Positions 33,881 through 42,741 of a stretch of 64,000 bases of DNA are shown here, piece by piece. Under the pieces are notes generated by a model. The model searched no databases, was not told the DNA's origin, and saw only the letters and a list, made by a program, of their open reading frames with translations. Origin of the DNA: Cellulomonas citrea (GTDB taxonomy: Bacteria; Actinomycetota; Actinomycetes; Actinomycetales; Cellulomonadaceae); NCBI RefSeq assembly GCF_009829685.1, contig NZ_VWSD01000001.1, positions 1 to 64,000 on the forward strand, in the 5' to 3' direction. The stretch's first letter is position 1, and each line of letters opens with the position of its first letter. The translations under genes were made by a program, and so were the position numbers.

Positions 33881-36679
33881 TCAGGGAGTGGCAAGCGTCG
33901 CGATCTCAGCGGATGTCAGCGTCCGGTTGTAGAAGTGCACCTCGTCGATCGCTCCGTTGACGAAGTCAACAGGCGTTCGCGCCCAGACGGCGGACCCGAG
34001 TGCGGTCGCCCCCCTCACCCGGAAGATGCTCGCCGCGCTGGCCGACCCCTGCAGCGAACCGTTCACGTAGAGCGAGATCGATCCGGCGCTGGCGTCGAAC
34101 GTGCCGAGCACGTGGTACCAGACCCCGGCCGTCGGTGTCAGCGTCGACGCCACGCTGCTCGCCGTCGCTCCTGTTGCGTCGGAGGGACGGGTCGTGAACG
34201 TGAACTTGCCACCGGCCAGCTGGAGGTAGAACGGACTGACGTTGGCGCCGTAGCTGCTCACGAAGGTCTGGTTCCCGCTGAGGGAGCTGAGCTTCACCCA
34301 GGCGTCGACCGCGAAGCTGGCGCTCGTGTCGATCGGCGTCGCACCGACTGCACCCCAGGTGCCCTTGGTGCCGTCGAGAGCCAGGGCGCCCGCTCCCGCC
34401 TCCCCGGCTGCCCACCCGGCCGATCCCGTGAGCCAGCCCGGCACGGTGTACCCGGTGACGTCCGCGAACGTGCGGCCGGCGTCCTCGTTGAAGGCGAAGT
34501 AGGCGGAGGCGCCGCTGCCGATCGCGAAGGCCTCGCGGTCGGTCAGGGCCCGGGGGATCATCCTTACGTCGTCGATCGTGGCGTTGGCGAAGTCGACCGG
34601 GGCGCGGTTCCACTTGGCTCGCCCGATGGTCGTGTGCCCGGTGGCCTTCCATGCGGACGAGTAGCTCGCGGTGGACTGAAGGACACCGTTGACGTAGAGC
34701 TTGATGGTGTGGGCGACGCTGTCGTAGACGCCCATCAGGTTGTACCAGGTCCCGGCGACCGCGGCGGGTCCGACCGCTTGGGTGTACGAACTCGAGGTGG
34801 AATCTGCGCTCCGCTGGGTGAAGGCGAAGGAGCCGCCCGACAGCTGGAGGTAGAACGGGCTGATGACCGACCCGTCGATCGAGGCGTAGGTCTGGTTCCC
34901 GGTGGTCGTGGTCGGCTTGACCCACGCCTGGACGGTGTACGAGCCGCTCGTGTCGACGGCCGTCGTCGGGATGTCGACGAACCCGGTCGAGCTGCCGTTG
35001 AGCGCCACGGCGAACGGCCCCATCCGACCGGCCGCCCATGAGGCGCCGGCCTGCAGCACCCCCGGGTTGTTGTTGCCGGACGCGTCCAGCGCGGCCGTCC
35101 CGCTGCCGGTGTCGAAGCGCCAGAACCCGCCGGGGGTGGGTGCCGGGGCGGCGACGCCCGCACCGTTGTAGGCCCCGATGTTGGGCGCGGCCGACGACGA
35201 GACCGGGTTGCCGAAGTAGTCCAGCCCGCCGTTCCCGGCGACCAGCGCGCCCGCCCCCAGGGCCGGCGACCCGGTGCGCAGCTTGTACGCCGCCGCAGAG
35301 GCCCGCCCAGAACCGGCGCCGCCCGGTGCGACGAGCAGCGGGTCGGCGGTCACCTTGGCGGCGTCGGCCGGTTCGCTGCTCGGGTGGTTGCCGTACATGA
35401 GGTTGTGGTTCCAGGTGGTCCTCGTGGTGGCGTAGCCGCCGGTCCCGAGCTTGTAGATCACGTTGTTGGTGAAGACGGCGCTGGCGCCCGACGACGGTGT
35501 GCCGGCGGTGAGGTCACCGTTGTTGCCCGCGGGCATGTAGAAGGTGTTGTTGTAGACCTGGGCGACCGCACCGGGGGTCAGCCCGCCCAGCAGCCCGATG
35601 TTGGCGTTCGACGCCCCGTCGTTCTGGCTGATGTTGTAACGGATGGTGCTCGTTCCGCTGACACCGAATGTCGCGCTGCAGCAGAACTCCATGAAGCCCC
35701 ACGGGTTGTCGTGCGTGTAGTTGTACTGGAGGACGGTCCCGCTGTCGTTGTTGTCGATGTCGAAGGCCTGACCGTCGACGAACGACTTCCAGTTGCGCGC
35801 CACCTCGTTGTACTGCCAGATTCCGTTGGTGGTCCACCCCGACCAGAGCGCAGCCCCGGAGAAGCGGTAGCCGCTGTCGGTGGAGACGTTGTACTGGATG
35901 AGCGGGGCGGAGCAGAACACGCACACGATCGAGTTGCCGCCGGCGTTGGTGATCGTGTTGTTCTGGATCACCACACCCGTCGTCACCTTGTCGTGGTTGA
36001 GGCCCTTGAGCGACCCGATGTAGATGGCACCCGCATCGGTCTTCGTCAGGGTGTTGCCGTCGATGAGGATGTCGTCCCAGCCGCTCGTGGTGTTCGCGTC
36101 GCTGAGCTCGAAGGCGATGGCCGAGGTGTTGACCGGCTGCGGGTCGTTGGTGTTCCAGTTCCCCGCGATGTCGTGGATCGTGTTGTTGACGATGTGGATG
36201 CCGTGCAGGCTCCCCGTCGTGTCGTTCCCGACGTGGATGCCGGCCCGGTACCCCAGGGTGGTGGCGGTGTTGGTGATCTCCAGGTTCTGGATCGTCCAGT
36301 CGTGCTGGTCGAGCAGGCTCACCGCCGCGGCGGCGCCTCCCCCGGCCACGATCGGCGCCGCACCCGAGCCGTAGCTCGACACGACGACAGGGTTGCCGCT
36401 CGCCCCGGACCCCTGCGGTGCGAGGGTGCCGGTCCACGAGCCGCCGGCCGCCAGGAGGATCTGGTTCCCGGGGGCGAAGGTCGTCGCGTTGACGTTCGTC
36501 AGGGTCTGCCAGGGGGTGGACGGGCTGCAGCCGTCGTTGGCGTCGTTCCCCGCCGCCGACGAGACGTAGTAGGTGGCACATCCGGTGGCGGAGGCGGCCG
36601 GGGCGGCGATGACGGCCGCACCGAGCCCGACCACGGTGGCGGCTGACACCGCGACCAGTCGTCGTAGGGACGCTCGCAT
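33881..36679 (-). CDS. Secreted beta-helix protein with two LamG domains
   Basis: A 932-residue secreted protein. Signal peptide: MRASLRRLVAVSAATVVGLG... with an ASA cleavage site (about residues 1-32). A right-handed parallel beta-helix follows (about 35-470), with many asparagine ladders such as IHIVNNTIHDIAGNW and VVIQNNTITNAGGNS, typical of pectate-lyase-like and GH-type polysaccharide enzymes. Then come two LamG/concanavalin-type domains (about 500-700 and 720-932), each with a DVRMIPRALT/DEVHFYNRTLT-type motif. Its likely role is binding and cleaving an extracellular glycan; the enzymatic class is not clear. It lies next to the SurA-like gene and has a TTTAACGCTA-type site upstream. Confidence 0.8.
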   Translation of the reverse strand: MRASLRRLVAVSAATVVGLGAAVIAAPAASATGCATYYVSSAAGNDANDGCSPSTPWQTLTNVNATTFAPGNQILLAAGGSWTGTLAPQGSGASGNPVVVSSYGSGAAPIVAGGGAAAAVSLLDQHDWTIQNLEITNTATTLGYRAGIHVGNDTTGSLHGIHIVNNTIHDIAGNWNTNDPQPVNTSAIAFELSDANTTSGWDDILIDGNTLTKTDAGAIYIGSLKGLNHDKVTTGVVIQNNTITNAGGNSIVCVFCSAPLIQYNVSTDSGYRFSGAALWSGWTTNGIWQYNEVARNWKSFVDGQAFDIDNNDSGTVLQYNYTHDNPWGFMEFCCSATFGVSGTSTIRYNISQNDGASNANIGLLGGLTPGAVAQVYNNTFYMPAGNNGDLTAGTPSSGASAVFTNNVIYKLGTGGYATTRTTWNHNLMYGNHPSSEPADAAKVTADPLLVAPGGAGSGRASAAAYKLRTGSPALGAGALVAGNGGLDYFGNPVSSSAAPNIGAYNGAGVAAPAPTPGGFWRFDTGSGTAALDASGNNNPGVLQAGASWAAGRMGPFAVALNGSSTGFVDIPTTAVDTSGSYTVQAWVKPTTTTGNQTYASIDGSVISPFYLQLSGGSFAFTQRSADSTSSSYTQAVGPAAVAGTWYNLMGVYDSVAHTIKLYVNGVLQSTASYSSAWKATGHTTIGRAKWNRAPVDFANATIDDVRMIPRALTDREAFAIGSGASAYFAFNEDAGRTFADVTGYTVPGWLTGSAGWAAGEAGAGALALDGTKGTWGAVGATPIDTSASFAVDAWVKLSSLSGNQTFVSSYGANVSPFYLQLAGGKFTFTTRPSDATGATASSVASTLTPTAGVWYHVLGTFDASAGSISLYVNGSLQGSASAASIFRVRGATALGSAVWARTPVDFVNGAIDEVHFYNRTLTSAEIATLATP

Positions 36680-36775
36680 GGGACTTCCTTTCGTCTGCGC
36701 TGACGTGGGAGCGGGCACCGCCGCCCGAGGAGCCCGCACGGGGGCCAGGGGGCGCGAGCCAGGTTTACGAGGCTG

Positions 36776-36786
36776 TAGCGTTAAAC
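36776..36786. promoter_or_regulatory. TTTAACGCTA operator candidate upstream of beta-helix gene
   Basis: TAGCGTTAAAC; its complement GTTTAACGCTA shares the decamer TTTAACGCTA with the site before the LacI gene. It lies about 100 bp upstream of the beta-helix start, within a locally AT-richer stretch. Confidence 0.5.
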
Positions 36787-36848
36787 ATCATTGAGATTTA
36801 CGGGCGGCGTGTCAAGCGGCGGGCGGCCGGAGGGCGAGGCCGGGACGG

Positions 36849-36926
36849 CACCGAAGGGTGCTGCCGCGGGACGCCGCCGAAGGGCGCTGCTGCGGGACGC
36901 CGCCGAGGGGTGCTGCGGCCGGGCGC
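36849..36926. repeat. Three tandem 26-bp units
   Basis: Units at 36849-36874, 36875-36900 and 36901-36926, sharing CCGAAGGG-GCTGC-GCGGGACGC with a few substitutions. They lie in the 354-nt intergenic region between the beta-helix gene and the DHFR-like gene, which otherwise contains only the operator candidate. Function unknown; probably replication slippage. Confidence 0.6.
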
Positions 36927-37033
36927 CGTCACGGGTCGTTCTCGGGACGGGAGGGACATGCGCGGCGCGGCCACGCCGTCGAAACCGACGGGCGGCGGCA
37001 TGCGCCACCGTCGAGGGCGGTCCCCCGCGACCG

Positions 37034-37600
37034 TCAGCCCGGGTGGCGCACCGCGTAGCGCAGGTGCACCACGCCGTTGGCGAAGCGGCCGTGCTCGGCC
37101 AGCTCCAGGTCGAGCCGCACACCGCGGGGCAACGCCGGTTTGCCGCCACCCACCAGGACGGGGCAGACCAGCAGCACGCACTCGTCGACCAGCCCGGCCC
37201 GGAACGCCTCGGCCGCGATCCCCGGGCCGCCGATGCTCAGGTCCGCGGCTGACGTCTCCTTCAGCCGACGCACCGCCGCGGGGTCGAACGTCCGCTCGAT
37301 CCTCGTGCGCGCGGTCGACACGTCGGCCAGGGACGTGGAGTAGACGACCTTGTCGGTGTCCCGCCAGATCCCCGCGTACTCGCGGACCACCGCGGGCTCG
37401 TCGACCAGCCAGTCGTCGTGCTCCCAGACGCGCATCGTCTCGTACATGCGCCGCCCGTACAGCGAGGTCCCGATGCGCCGCTCGTGCCCGTTCCAGAACG
37501 CGTGCACCGCCTCGTCGGGCACCGACCAGTCGAACGCCCCGGACTCGTCCTCCAGGAACCCGTCCAGCGACATGTTCGCTGCGTAGATCAGTGCACCCAC
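37034..37600 (-). CDS. Dihydrofolate-reductase-family (RibD C-like) protein
   Basis: A 188-residue protein of the DHFR/RibD C-terminal family. The N-terminal strand ALIYAANMSLDGFLEDESG (about residues 3-21) and the SLYGRRMYETM helix (about 46-56) are characteristic, as is the DLSIGGPGIAAEAFRAGLVDECVLLVCPVLVGGG stretch (about 131-164) with the NADPH-binding GGPG. In these proteins the substrate is often unknown; most are NADPH-dependent reductases of pterin- or pyrimidine-like compounds. GTG at 37600 is the start that gives the standard length. It is monocistronic. Confidence 0.85.
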   Translation of the reverse strand: MGALIYAANMSLDGFLEDESGAFDWSVPDEAVHAFWNGHERRIGTSLYGRRMYETMRVWEHDDWLVDEPAVVREYAGIWRDTDKVVYSTSLADVSTARTRIERTFDPAAVRRLKETSAADLSIGGPGIAAEAFRAGLVDECVLLVCPVLVGGGKPALPRGVRLDLELAEHGRFANGVVHLRYAVRHPG

Positions 37601-37722
37601 GGCGGCCTCCGTCCCGACGAAGGCTCCAGCGTGCGGCGGCCGGGCGGCGGCGGCAACACGGCGGAAGGGGCCGCGGACGGTCGGGTCGTGCGCGCGGAAG
37701 CGGTCGCTGAGACGATGCGCCG

Positions 37723-38202
37723 GTGGTTGACAGTCCCCGGACGACGCAGTTCCAGCTGAGTGGTGTCCGGCTCTACGTGCCTGACGAGGAGCTGGGCGCA
37801 CGGCTCGTCGGCGGCACGGAGCGGCTCGCCGCGTACATCAAGACGTTGACGTGGGTGTGCACCGAGTACTTCGGAAGGCTCGGTCGGGACTTCGGCTCGA
37901 TCGGGATCCTCATCGTGGTGGGGGTCAAGCCCGATGGCGAGACCCGGCTGTGGTGCGAGCCGGTCGGGGGCGAGGTCGACGCGGAGTCGTGGACGGCCCT
38001 CGTCGGCCTGCTCGACGGTGCCGGCTCCGACGTTCGTCCCCTCGTGACCAAGCCGATCGCGTTCGCGATCGAGGGATACCTCGCCGACGGGCCTCAGGTG
38101 CCGTTTCCCGAGGTGCCCCGCGCGTGGGTCGACGCGTTGGCCGGCAGCGAGTCGCCGGTCAGCATCCCCGACGAGCTGTTCCACCTCGTGTTTCCCAGCT
38201 AG
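37723..38202 (+). CDS. Hypothetical protein
   Basis: A 159-residue soluble protein with no recognised family. It is divergent from the DHFR-like gene with 122 nt between starts. The sequence alternates hydrophobic strands (FGSIGILIVVGVKPDG, about 57-72) and acidic or polar loops, and it ends HLVFPS. One motif, WVCTEYFGRLGRDFG, is aromatic-rich. No signal peptide or membrane segment. It could be a polymorphic-toxin immunity-like protein judging from size and composition, but there is no neighbouring toxin, so this is not claimed. Confidence 0.6.
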   Translation: MVDSPRTTQFQLSGVRLYVPDEELGARLVGGTERLAAYIKTLTWVCTEYFGRLGRDFGSIGILIVVGVKPDGETRLWCEPVGGEVDAESWTALVGLLDGAGSDVRPLVTKPIAFAIEGYLADGPQVPFPEVPRAWVDALAGSESPVSIPDELFHLVFPS

Positions 38203-38363
38203 CCCCAGTCCGCGCCGACGCACTCCAGCGATCCGGTCACAGAGAGCATGCCGGGGACGAGCTCGCGGCCTCGTTCGTTCGGATGGCGGTCCGCCCGGCC
38301 ATGTCACGGACGCAGCGCCCTGGTGGCGACCGCCTCGCCTCGTCGAGTGGAAGACTCCGGATC

Positions 38364-38693
38364 ATGGAACGGCCGCTCACGCCGCGAGAGCGCGACGTGC
38401 TCGATGCCCTGCTCGCCGTGGAGTTCGACGGTGTCACAGAGCTCCGAAGGCAAGCGCGGGCGGCGACCGTGGTCGGCGGGTGCTCGTGCGGTTGCCCGTC
38501 GATCGACTTCGTCACCGAGCCGGGCGCCGGACTGCACGTCCGCGTGAACGCGGCGATCCGGGGAACCGACGACGAGCTGTTCCTCTACACCGTTGACGGG
38601 CGACTCGGCGGCATCGAGTACGTGGGCGTCTCCGACACCGCAGACCCCAGCGAGCTCCCCGACCCGGCACTCCTCATCCTCGAACCCGTCTAG
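38364..38693 (+). CDS. Hypothetical protein with CSCGCPS motif
   Basis: A 109-residue protein. An N-terminal helical part (ERPLTPRERDVLDALLAVEFDGVTELRRQARAATVV, about residues 2-37) is followed by GGCSCGCPSIDF (38-49), with three closely spaced cysteines, then a beta-rich C-terminus (DELFLYTVDGRLGGIEYVGV). This layout is shared by small uncharacterised actinobacterial proteins. The Cys cluster could bind a metal. Monocistronic; it lies between a hypothetical gene and the convergent MarR gene. Confidence 0.65.
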   Translation: MERPLTPRERDVLDALLAVEFDGVTELRRQARAATVVGGCSCGCPSIDFVTEPGAGLHVRVNAAIRGTDDELFLYTVDGRLGGIEYVGVSDTADPSELPDPALLILEPV

Positions 38694-38739
38694 TCGGACA
38701 CGGCGCGGTGCGCGCCTCGAGATCCGGCCCGCGGCCCCC

Positions 38740-39195
38740 TCATGCGCCGGCGATGTCGCGGAGCAGCTCGCAGGCGCGGGCGATCGCGCGCTGGTCGTCG
38801 GGGCTCAGGGCGTGCAGCTGCTCGTCGAGCCAGGTGTTGCGGCGGGCGCGGGTGGCGAGGGCGAGCTCGGCGCCTTCGGGGGTGGTGCCGATGAGCACCT
38901 TCCGGCGGTCCTTCGGGTCGGGGGTGCGCACCGCGTAGCCGGCCGAGGTGAGCCGGTTGACGCTCTGGCTCATCGAGGCGGGGGCGACGTGGGCGTCCTC
39001 GCTCAGCTCGGTGAGGGTCCGCGGGCCGTGCTTGTGCAGCCAGGTGAGGACGTCGAGCGCCGTGTCGCCGAGCGTGCCCTCGGGCCGCTCGCTGCGGAAA
39101 CGCCGGTACAGCAGCCCGACCGCCGAGCGCACCTGGCCGCCGAGACCGGCCTCGTCCGACGTGCCGAGGTGCTCGCGGTTTGCCTCGGTCCCCAT
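38740..39195 (-). CDS. MarR-family regulator
   Basis: A 151-residue winged-helix MarR protein. The helix-turn-helix is RTLTELSEDAHVAPASMSQSVNRLTSAGYAVRT (about residues 59-91) and the wing PDPKDRRKVLIGTTPEGAEL (about 92-111) is conserved. It is divergent from the MFS exporter gene; two copies of TTAGTxTACCTAA lie between them. It most probably represses the exporter and itself, with release on drug binding (known for the family). No redox cysteines are visible. Confidence 0.9.
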   Translation of the reverse strand: MGTEANREHLGTSDEAGLGGQVRSAVGLLYRRFRSERPEGTLGDTALDVLTWLHKHGPRTLTELSEDAHVAPASMSQSVNRLTSAGYAVRTPDPKDRRKVLIGTTPEGAELALATRARRNTWLDEQLHALSPDDQRAIARACELLRDIAGA

Positions 39196-39201
39196 GGGTC
39201 G

Positions 39202-39237
39202 TTAGTGTACCTAAACACCGATCCTTAGTATACCTAA
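39202..39237. promoter_or_regulatory. Tandem MarR operator sites
   Basis: TTAGTGTACCTAA (39202-39214) and TTAGTATACCTAA (39225-39237), direct repeats 23 bp apart; each is an imperfect palindrome (CTTAG-TATAC-CTAAG for the second). They fill the gap between the MarR start and the MFS start, so two dimers could bind on the same face of DNA. Confidence 0.7.
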
Positions 39238-39280
39238 GCACCCTGGTCCGGGTCGGTCCCCCGTCCGCATCGGAGCCCCC

Positions 39281-40699
39281 ATGACGTCCCCGCAGACCGC
39301 TGCCCACCCGACCGTGAGGGGCAGACCGTTCTCCTGGCGGTTCACCACCCCGCTGTTCATCGGGTCCGCGCTCAACCCCATCAACAGCTCGATGATCGCC
39401 ACCGCGCTCGTGCCGATCGCGGCCGGGCTGCACGTCTCGGTCGGGCAGACCGCCTCCCTGGTCACCGCCCTCTACCTGGCCAGCGCGATCGCCCAGCCCA
39501 CCGCCGGCAAGGTCGCGGAGGTGTTCGGCGCCCGCCGGGTGTTCGTCGTCGGGATCGTGCTCGTGCTGCTCGGCGGGGTGGTCGGCGGGGTGGCGCACAG
39601 CCTCCCGACGCTGCTCGTCGCCCGCGTGCTCATCGGGCTGGGCACGTCATGCGCGTACCCGACGGCGATGATGCTCATCGCGCGCAGGGCCACCGCGGCC
39701 GGGATGGAGAAGCCGCCCGGCGGGGTGCTCGGCGGTCTGCAGATCGCCGGCATCGCCACCGCGGCCCTCGGCCTGCCGATCGGCGGGGTGCTCGTCGACG
39801 CCGCCGGGTGGCACTGGGTGTTCCTCGTCAACGTGCCCGTGGCGCTCCTCGCCCTGGCTGCGGCGCTCCGCTGGATCCCGCGCGACCCGCCGCAGCAGGC
39901 GCCGCGGAGTGCGCGCGAGGTCGCCTCCCGCATCGACCTGACCGGCATCGTCGGGTTCGCCCTGGCGATGACGGCGCTGCTCGCGTTCCTGTTCTCGCTG
40001 TCCCGCCCGAGCTGGGCGCTGCTGGCCGGCGCCGTCGTGCTGTTCATCGCCCTGACGGCCTGGGAGCTGCGGGCCGCGCACCCGTTCCTCGACGTGCGAC
40101 TCATGGTGCGCAACGCCGCGCTCACCAGGACGTACCTGCGCTTCGCGCTCGTCGGGCTGTGCGTCTACGTCGTGCTCTACGGCCTCACCCAGTGGCTCGA
40201 GGCGAGCCGCGGGATGTCCGCGCTCGGCGCCGGGCTGCTCCTGCTGCCGATGAGCCTGGTCTCCGGCCTCGTCGTCGCCCCGCTCTCGCGGCGCAACCTG
40301 GTCCGCGGGCCCGTCATCGCCGCCGCCGTCGCCAGCCTCGTGGGGTCCGTCGGCGTGCTGCTGCTGAGCGCGGGCACGAGCATCGGGTGGATCCTGGCGA
40401 TCACCCTGGTGTTCGGCGTCGCGCTCGGCACCGCCGCCAGCGGCAACCAGATCGCCCTCTACGTCCAGGCCCCGCCCGAGCAGCTCGGCGTCGCCTCCGG
40501 TCTGTTCCGGACGTTCGGCTACGTCGGGTCCATCGCATCCTCAGCCATCACCGGCATCGTGTTCCGCACCAGCGTCAGCGACGGCGGCCTGCACCTGGTC
40601 GCGCTCATCATGATCGGCGTGAGCATCGCCGCCGTGGCCCTCACGGTCCTCGACCGCACCCTCCGCGACCCCGGCCGCACCACCCCACCCACGAGCTAG
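39281..40699 (+). CDS. MFS exporter, DHA2 (EmrB/QacA) type
   Basis: A 472-residue major facilitator with about 14 predicted membrane helices. The DHA2 signature motifs are visible: SALNPINSSMIATALVPIA (about residues 28-46, TM1), YLASAIAQPTAGKVAEVFGARRVF (about 65-88, motif A) and RVLIGLGTSCAYPTAMML (about 112-129, motif B). It exports drugs or metabolites using the proton gradient. It is divergent from the MarR gene and probably under its control; the PEBP-like gene 11 nt downstream is co-transcribed. Confidence 0.9.
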   Translation: MTSPQTAAHPTVRGRPFSWRFTTPLFIGSALNPINSSMIATALVPIAAGLHVSVGQTASLVTALYLASAIAQPTAGKVAEVFGARRVFVVGIVLVLLGGVVGGVAHSLPTLLVARVLIGLGTSCAYPTAMMLIARRATAAGMEKPPGGVLGGLQIAGIATAALGLPIGGVLVDAAGWHWVFLVNVPVALLALAAALRWIPRDPPQQAPRSAREVASRIDLTGIVGFALAMTALLAFLFSLSRPSWALLAGAVVLFIALTAWELRAAHPFLDVRLMVRNAALTRTYLRFALVGLCVYVVLYGLTQWLEASRGMSALGAGLLLLPMSLVSGLVVAPLSRRNLVRGPVIAAAVASLVGSVGVLLLSAGTSIGWILAITLVFGVALGTAASGNQIALYVQAPPEQLGVASGLFRTFGYVGSIASSAITGIVFRTSVSDGGLHLVALIMIGVSIAAVALTVLDRTLRDPGRTTPPTS

Positions 40700-40710
40700 G
40701 ACCCACCACC

Positions 40711-41277
40711 ATGCCCGTCAACCCCCTCGGCCACGCGCTGCGCCACCGGCACGCCGGCCACCACACGCTCGTCTGGGCCCGCCCCGACCTGCAGGCCCCC
40801 GAGACGTTCACCCTCACGAGCCCCGCGTTCGACCACGGCACCCCGATCCCCGCACGCCACCGCGGCCGGATCTTCGGCACCAACCTCTCCCCCGCCCTCG
40901 CCTGGACCCCGCCGCCGGCCGGCACCGCCGAGCTCGTCCTCATCGTGCAAGACCCCGACGCGCCGCTGCGCACCCCGGCCACCCACGCGCTCACGCTCGG
41001 CATCGACCCGGCACTCACCGGCATCCCCGAAGGCGCCCTCGCCCACCCCAGCCCGCTCGACGGCCTCACCCACGGCAAGGGCGGCCTCGGCCGACGCGGC
41101 TGGTCCGGCCCCATGCCCCCGCGCTCGCACGGACCGCACTCCTACGTGTTCCAGCTGTTCGCGCTGGACCGCCGGACGGGGCTGGGCGAGGGCTTCGGGC
41201 TCGGCGAGGTGCTGGAGGCGATGACGGGGCACGTGGTCGCGCGGGCGCGGCTCGACGGGACGTATGAGAACCGGTAG
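40711..41277 (+). CDS. YbhB/YbcL-type PEBP-family protein
   Basis: A 188-residue phosphatidylethanolamine-binding-like protein. The core reads TFTLTSPAFDHGTPIPARHRG (about residues 31-51), then LSPALAWTPPPAGTAELVLIVQDPDAPL (about 58-85) with the DPDAP anion-pocket motif, and PPRSHGPHSYVFQLFALD (about 135-152), where the HGPHxY part completes the pocket. The function of bacterial PEBPs is unknown; some modulate hydrolases or kinases. It is 11 nt after the exporter gene, so it belongs to the MarR-controlled unit. It has no signal peptide. Confidence 0.85.
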   Translation: MPVNPLGHALRHRHAGHHTLVWARPDLQAPETFTLTSPAFDHGTPIPARHRGRIFGTNLSPALAWTPPPAGTAELVLIVQDPDAPLRTPATHALTLGIDPALTGIPEGALAHPSPLDGLTHGKGGLGRRGWSGPMPPRSHGPHSYVFQLFALDRRTGLGEGFGLGEVLEAMTGHVVARARLDGTYENR

Positions 41278-41633
41278 AGCGTGACCAGGGCGGGCGGCCT
41301 GCCGACGCCGATCTCGCCGTGTCCGAAGGGTCCTGCGCACGGACCACGACGTTAATCTCGCTGGCTTGGCCTGAAGATGGAGACCTTCGAGGCCCGCTGC
41401 ACGAACGCCTGGCTACTTGACTCCCGTCGAGGCGGACCATGCGGCAATCGAGTCGAGCACTCGCAGAGGCAGCTGGCTGCAAGGGCTCCGCCGTCTGCAC
41501 GGGTTCGGCCACCGCCGGGGCGCCGCATGACCTACTCACGGCGCCTTGCGCGCCGTTACCGACTGGAACGACCGAGACCGGCCTTAGGACTTGGGGCTGC
41601 TGCAAGTTCAGTTGACACTCGGGTGAGCGGTTC

Positions 41634-41816
41634 TGCGGCGGCTGCGCAGATGTTCTCCGGCTCCACCGGGGTGGAACGACCCAGGCGGGACTCGCGGTGT
41701 GGGAGGCGGTAGGTCTGCTCGAGCCAGGCCACGATCGCCTGGCGCAGCTCGTTGCGGGTGTCCCGGCGCTTGCGGTCCAGGACGTTGTTCTGCAGTTGGG
41801 CGAAGAACGACTCCAT
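41634..41816 (-). pseudogene. 3' remnant of an IS3-family transposase
   Basis: Encodes the last ~60 residues of an IS3-type OrfB: MESFFAQLQNNVLDRKRRDT, then LRQAIVAWLEQTYRLPHRES and LGRSTPVEPE, closely parallel to the intact OrfB at 43047-43907 (MESFFSLLQKNVLDRRTWAT). The final catalytic Glu is in ESFF. The rest of the element is missing. The 619-nt stretch 41278-41896 around it holds no other supported gene, so it marks an old, decayed insertion. Confidence 0.75.
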
Positions 41817-41896
41817 CGCGATCACACCGCCATCGGGAACCGGCCTTCGATCCCACTCCTCCACGCAGGCGTCAGCGACGTCCTGAGCCAGAACAG

Positions 41897-42421
41897 CTAG
41901 GACGAGGCTTCGGGCCGGGCGAGCCGCCAGGTCCGGGTGGGCCGGCCCCAGTCAGAGCGAGTGTCGGCGTCGGGGACGAAGCCGCACCGGCGATGGGTGC
42001 GGACCGCGGGCGTGCGGTCGTCCTCGAACTCGTTGACTGCATGCGCAGCATCGGTGTCGGCCCAGACCCGGGTCATCAGGAGCGTGAGGACGGCTACGCC
42101 CAGGCCTCTGCCGCGCACCTCAGGGACGAGGTTGATGCCGATGTTCGCGACCCCGGCGTCGACCTCGTAGTGCGCATGGCCGATGTAGTCGGAGGTGATG
42201 GTGTCTCGGACGTAGAAGTAGCCGTGCCGGTCGGCAGGCTGCAGGAGCCGGTCCTCAAACGCGGCCCACTGGTCAGGCGGCCAGTCGATGCATCCGGTCA
42301 CCCGGTCATAGCCCGGGTGGTCCAGGTTCCAGCCCGCGTTGTAGGACATGAACCCGGGGTCGGCCAGCCACGCCTGGCGCACGCCGAACTCCGCGCGAGA
42401 GGGAACGTAGAGCTCAACCAT
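41897..42421 (-). CDS. GNAT-family N-acetyltransferase
   Basis: A 174-residue acetyltransferase of the GNAT fold. The acetyl-CoA loop is VPEVRGRGLGVAVLTLLM (about residues 98-115: R-G-x-G-L-G), preceded by the beta4 strand YVRDTITSDYIGHAHYEVDAGVANIGINLV and followed by the beta5 DRTPAVRTHRRCGFV region (about 134-148). The acceptor is unknown. Similar proteins are annotated as aminoglycoside- or ribosomal-protein-like acetyltransferases without proof. It sits between the IS3 remnant and the intact IS3 element. Confidence 0.8.
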   Translation of the reverse strand: MVELYVPSRAEFGVRQAWLADPGFMSYNAGWNLDHPGYDRVTGCIDWPPDQWAAFEDRLLQPADRHGYFYVRDTITSDYIGHAHYEVDAGVANIGINLVPEVRGRGLGVAVLTLLMTRVWADTDAAHAVNEFEDDRTPAVRTHRRCGFVPDADTRSDWGRPTRTWRLARPEASS

Positions 42422-42673
42422 GCAGCGACCCTACGTCCCAGGCGCCGACATGCGACGGGACAAGACCGCACAGGCACTTCGAGGCGATGCCCCCGCTCTC
42501 GCGCATGTCGGACACCCGTTAGCCATCCGCCGGCCGCGGATGTCCCCGGAGGGCGCCATCGCGAACCTTGGCCATCGGCGCCGAGGCTCTGACCTGCAGC
42601 GATGCTCCGAGGCGATACTCGACCCGAGAACCACTCTCGGTCCACGGAACCGTCGCAAAGAACCTGACCCCTG
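42422..42673. other. Intergenic region left of the IS element
   Basis: No gene is supported here. The sequence is the promoter side of the GNAT gene and ends at the left inverted repeat of the IS3 element. Confidence 0.5.
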
Positions 42674-42698
42674 GGGTCTGCTGCACGGTTAGGTGACA
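42674..42698. repeat. Left terminal inverted repeat of IS3 element
   Basis: 25 bp, perfect complement of 43916-43940; begins GGGTCTGCTGCACGG. Confidence 0.85.
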
Positions 42699-42741
42699 CC
42701 TGATCTGGCTTGCCGGTGGGCGGGCCGGGGAGGATGTCGCT

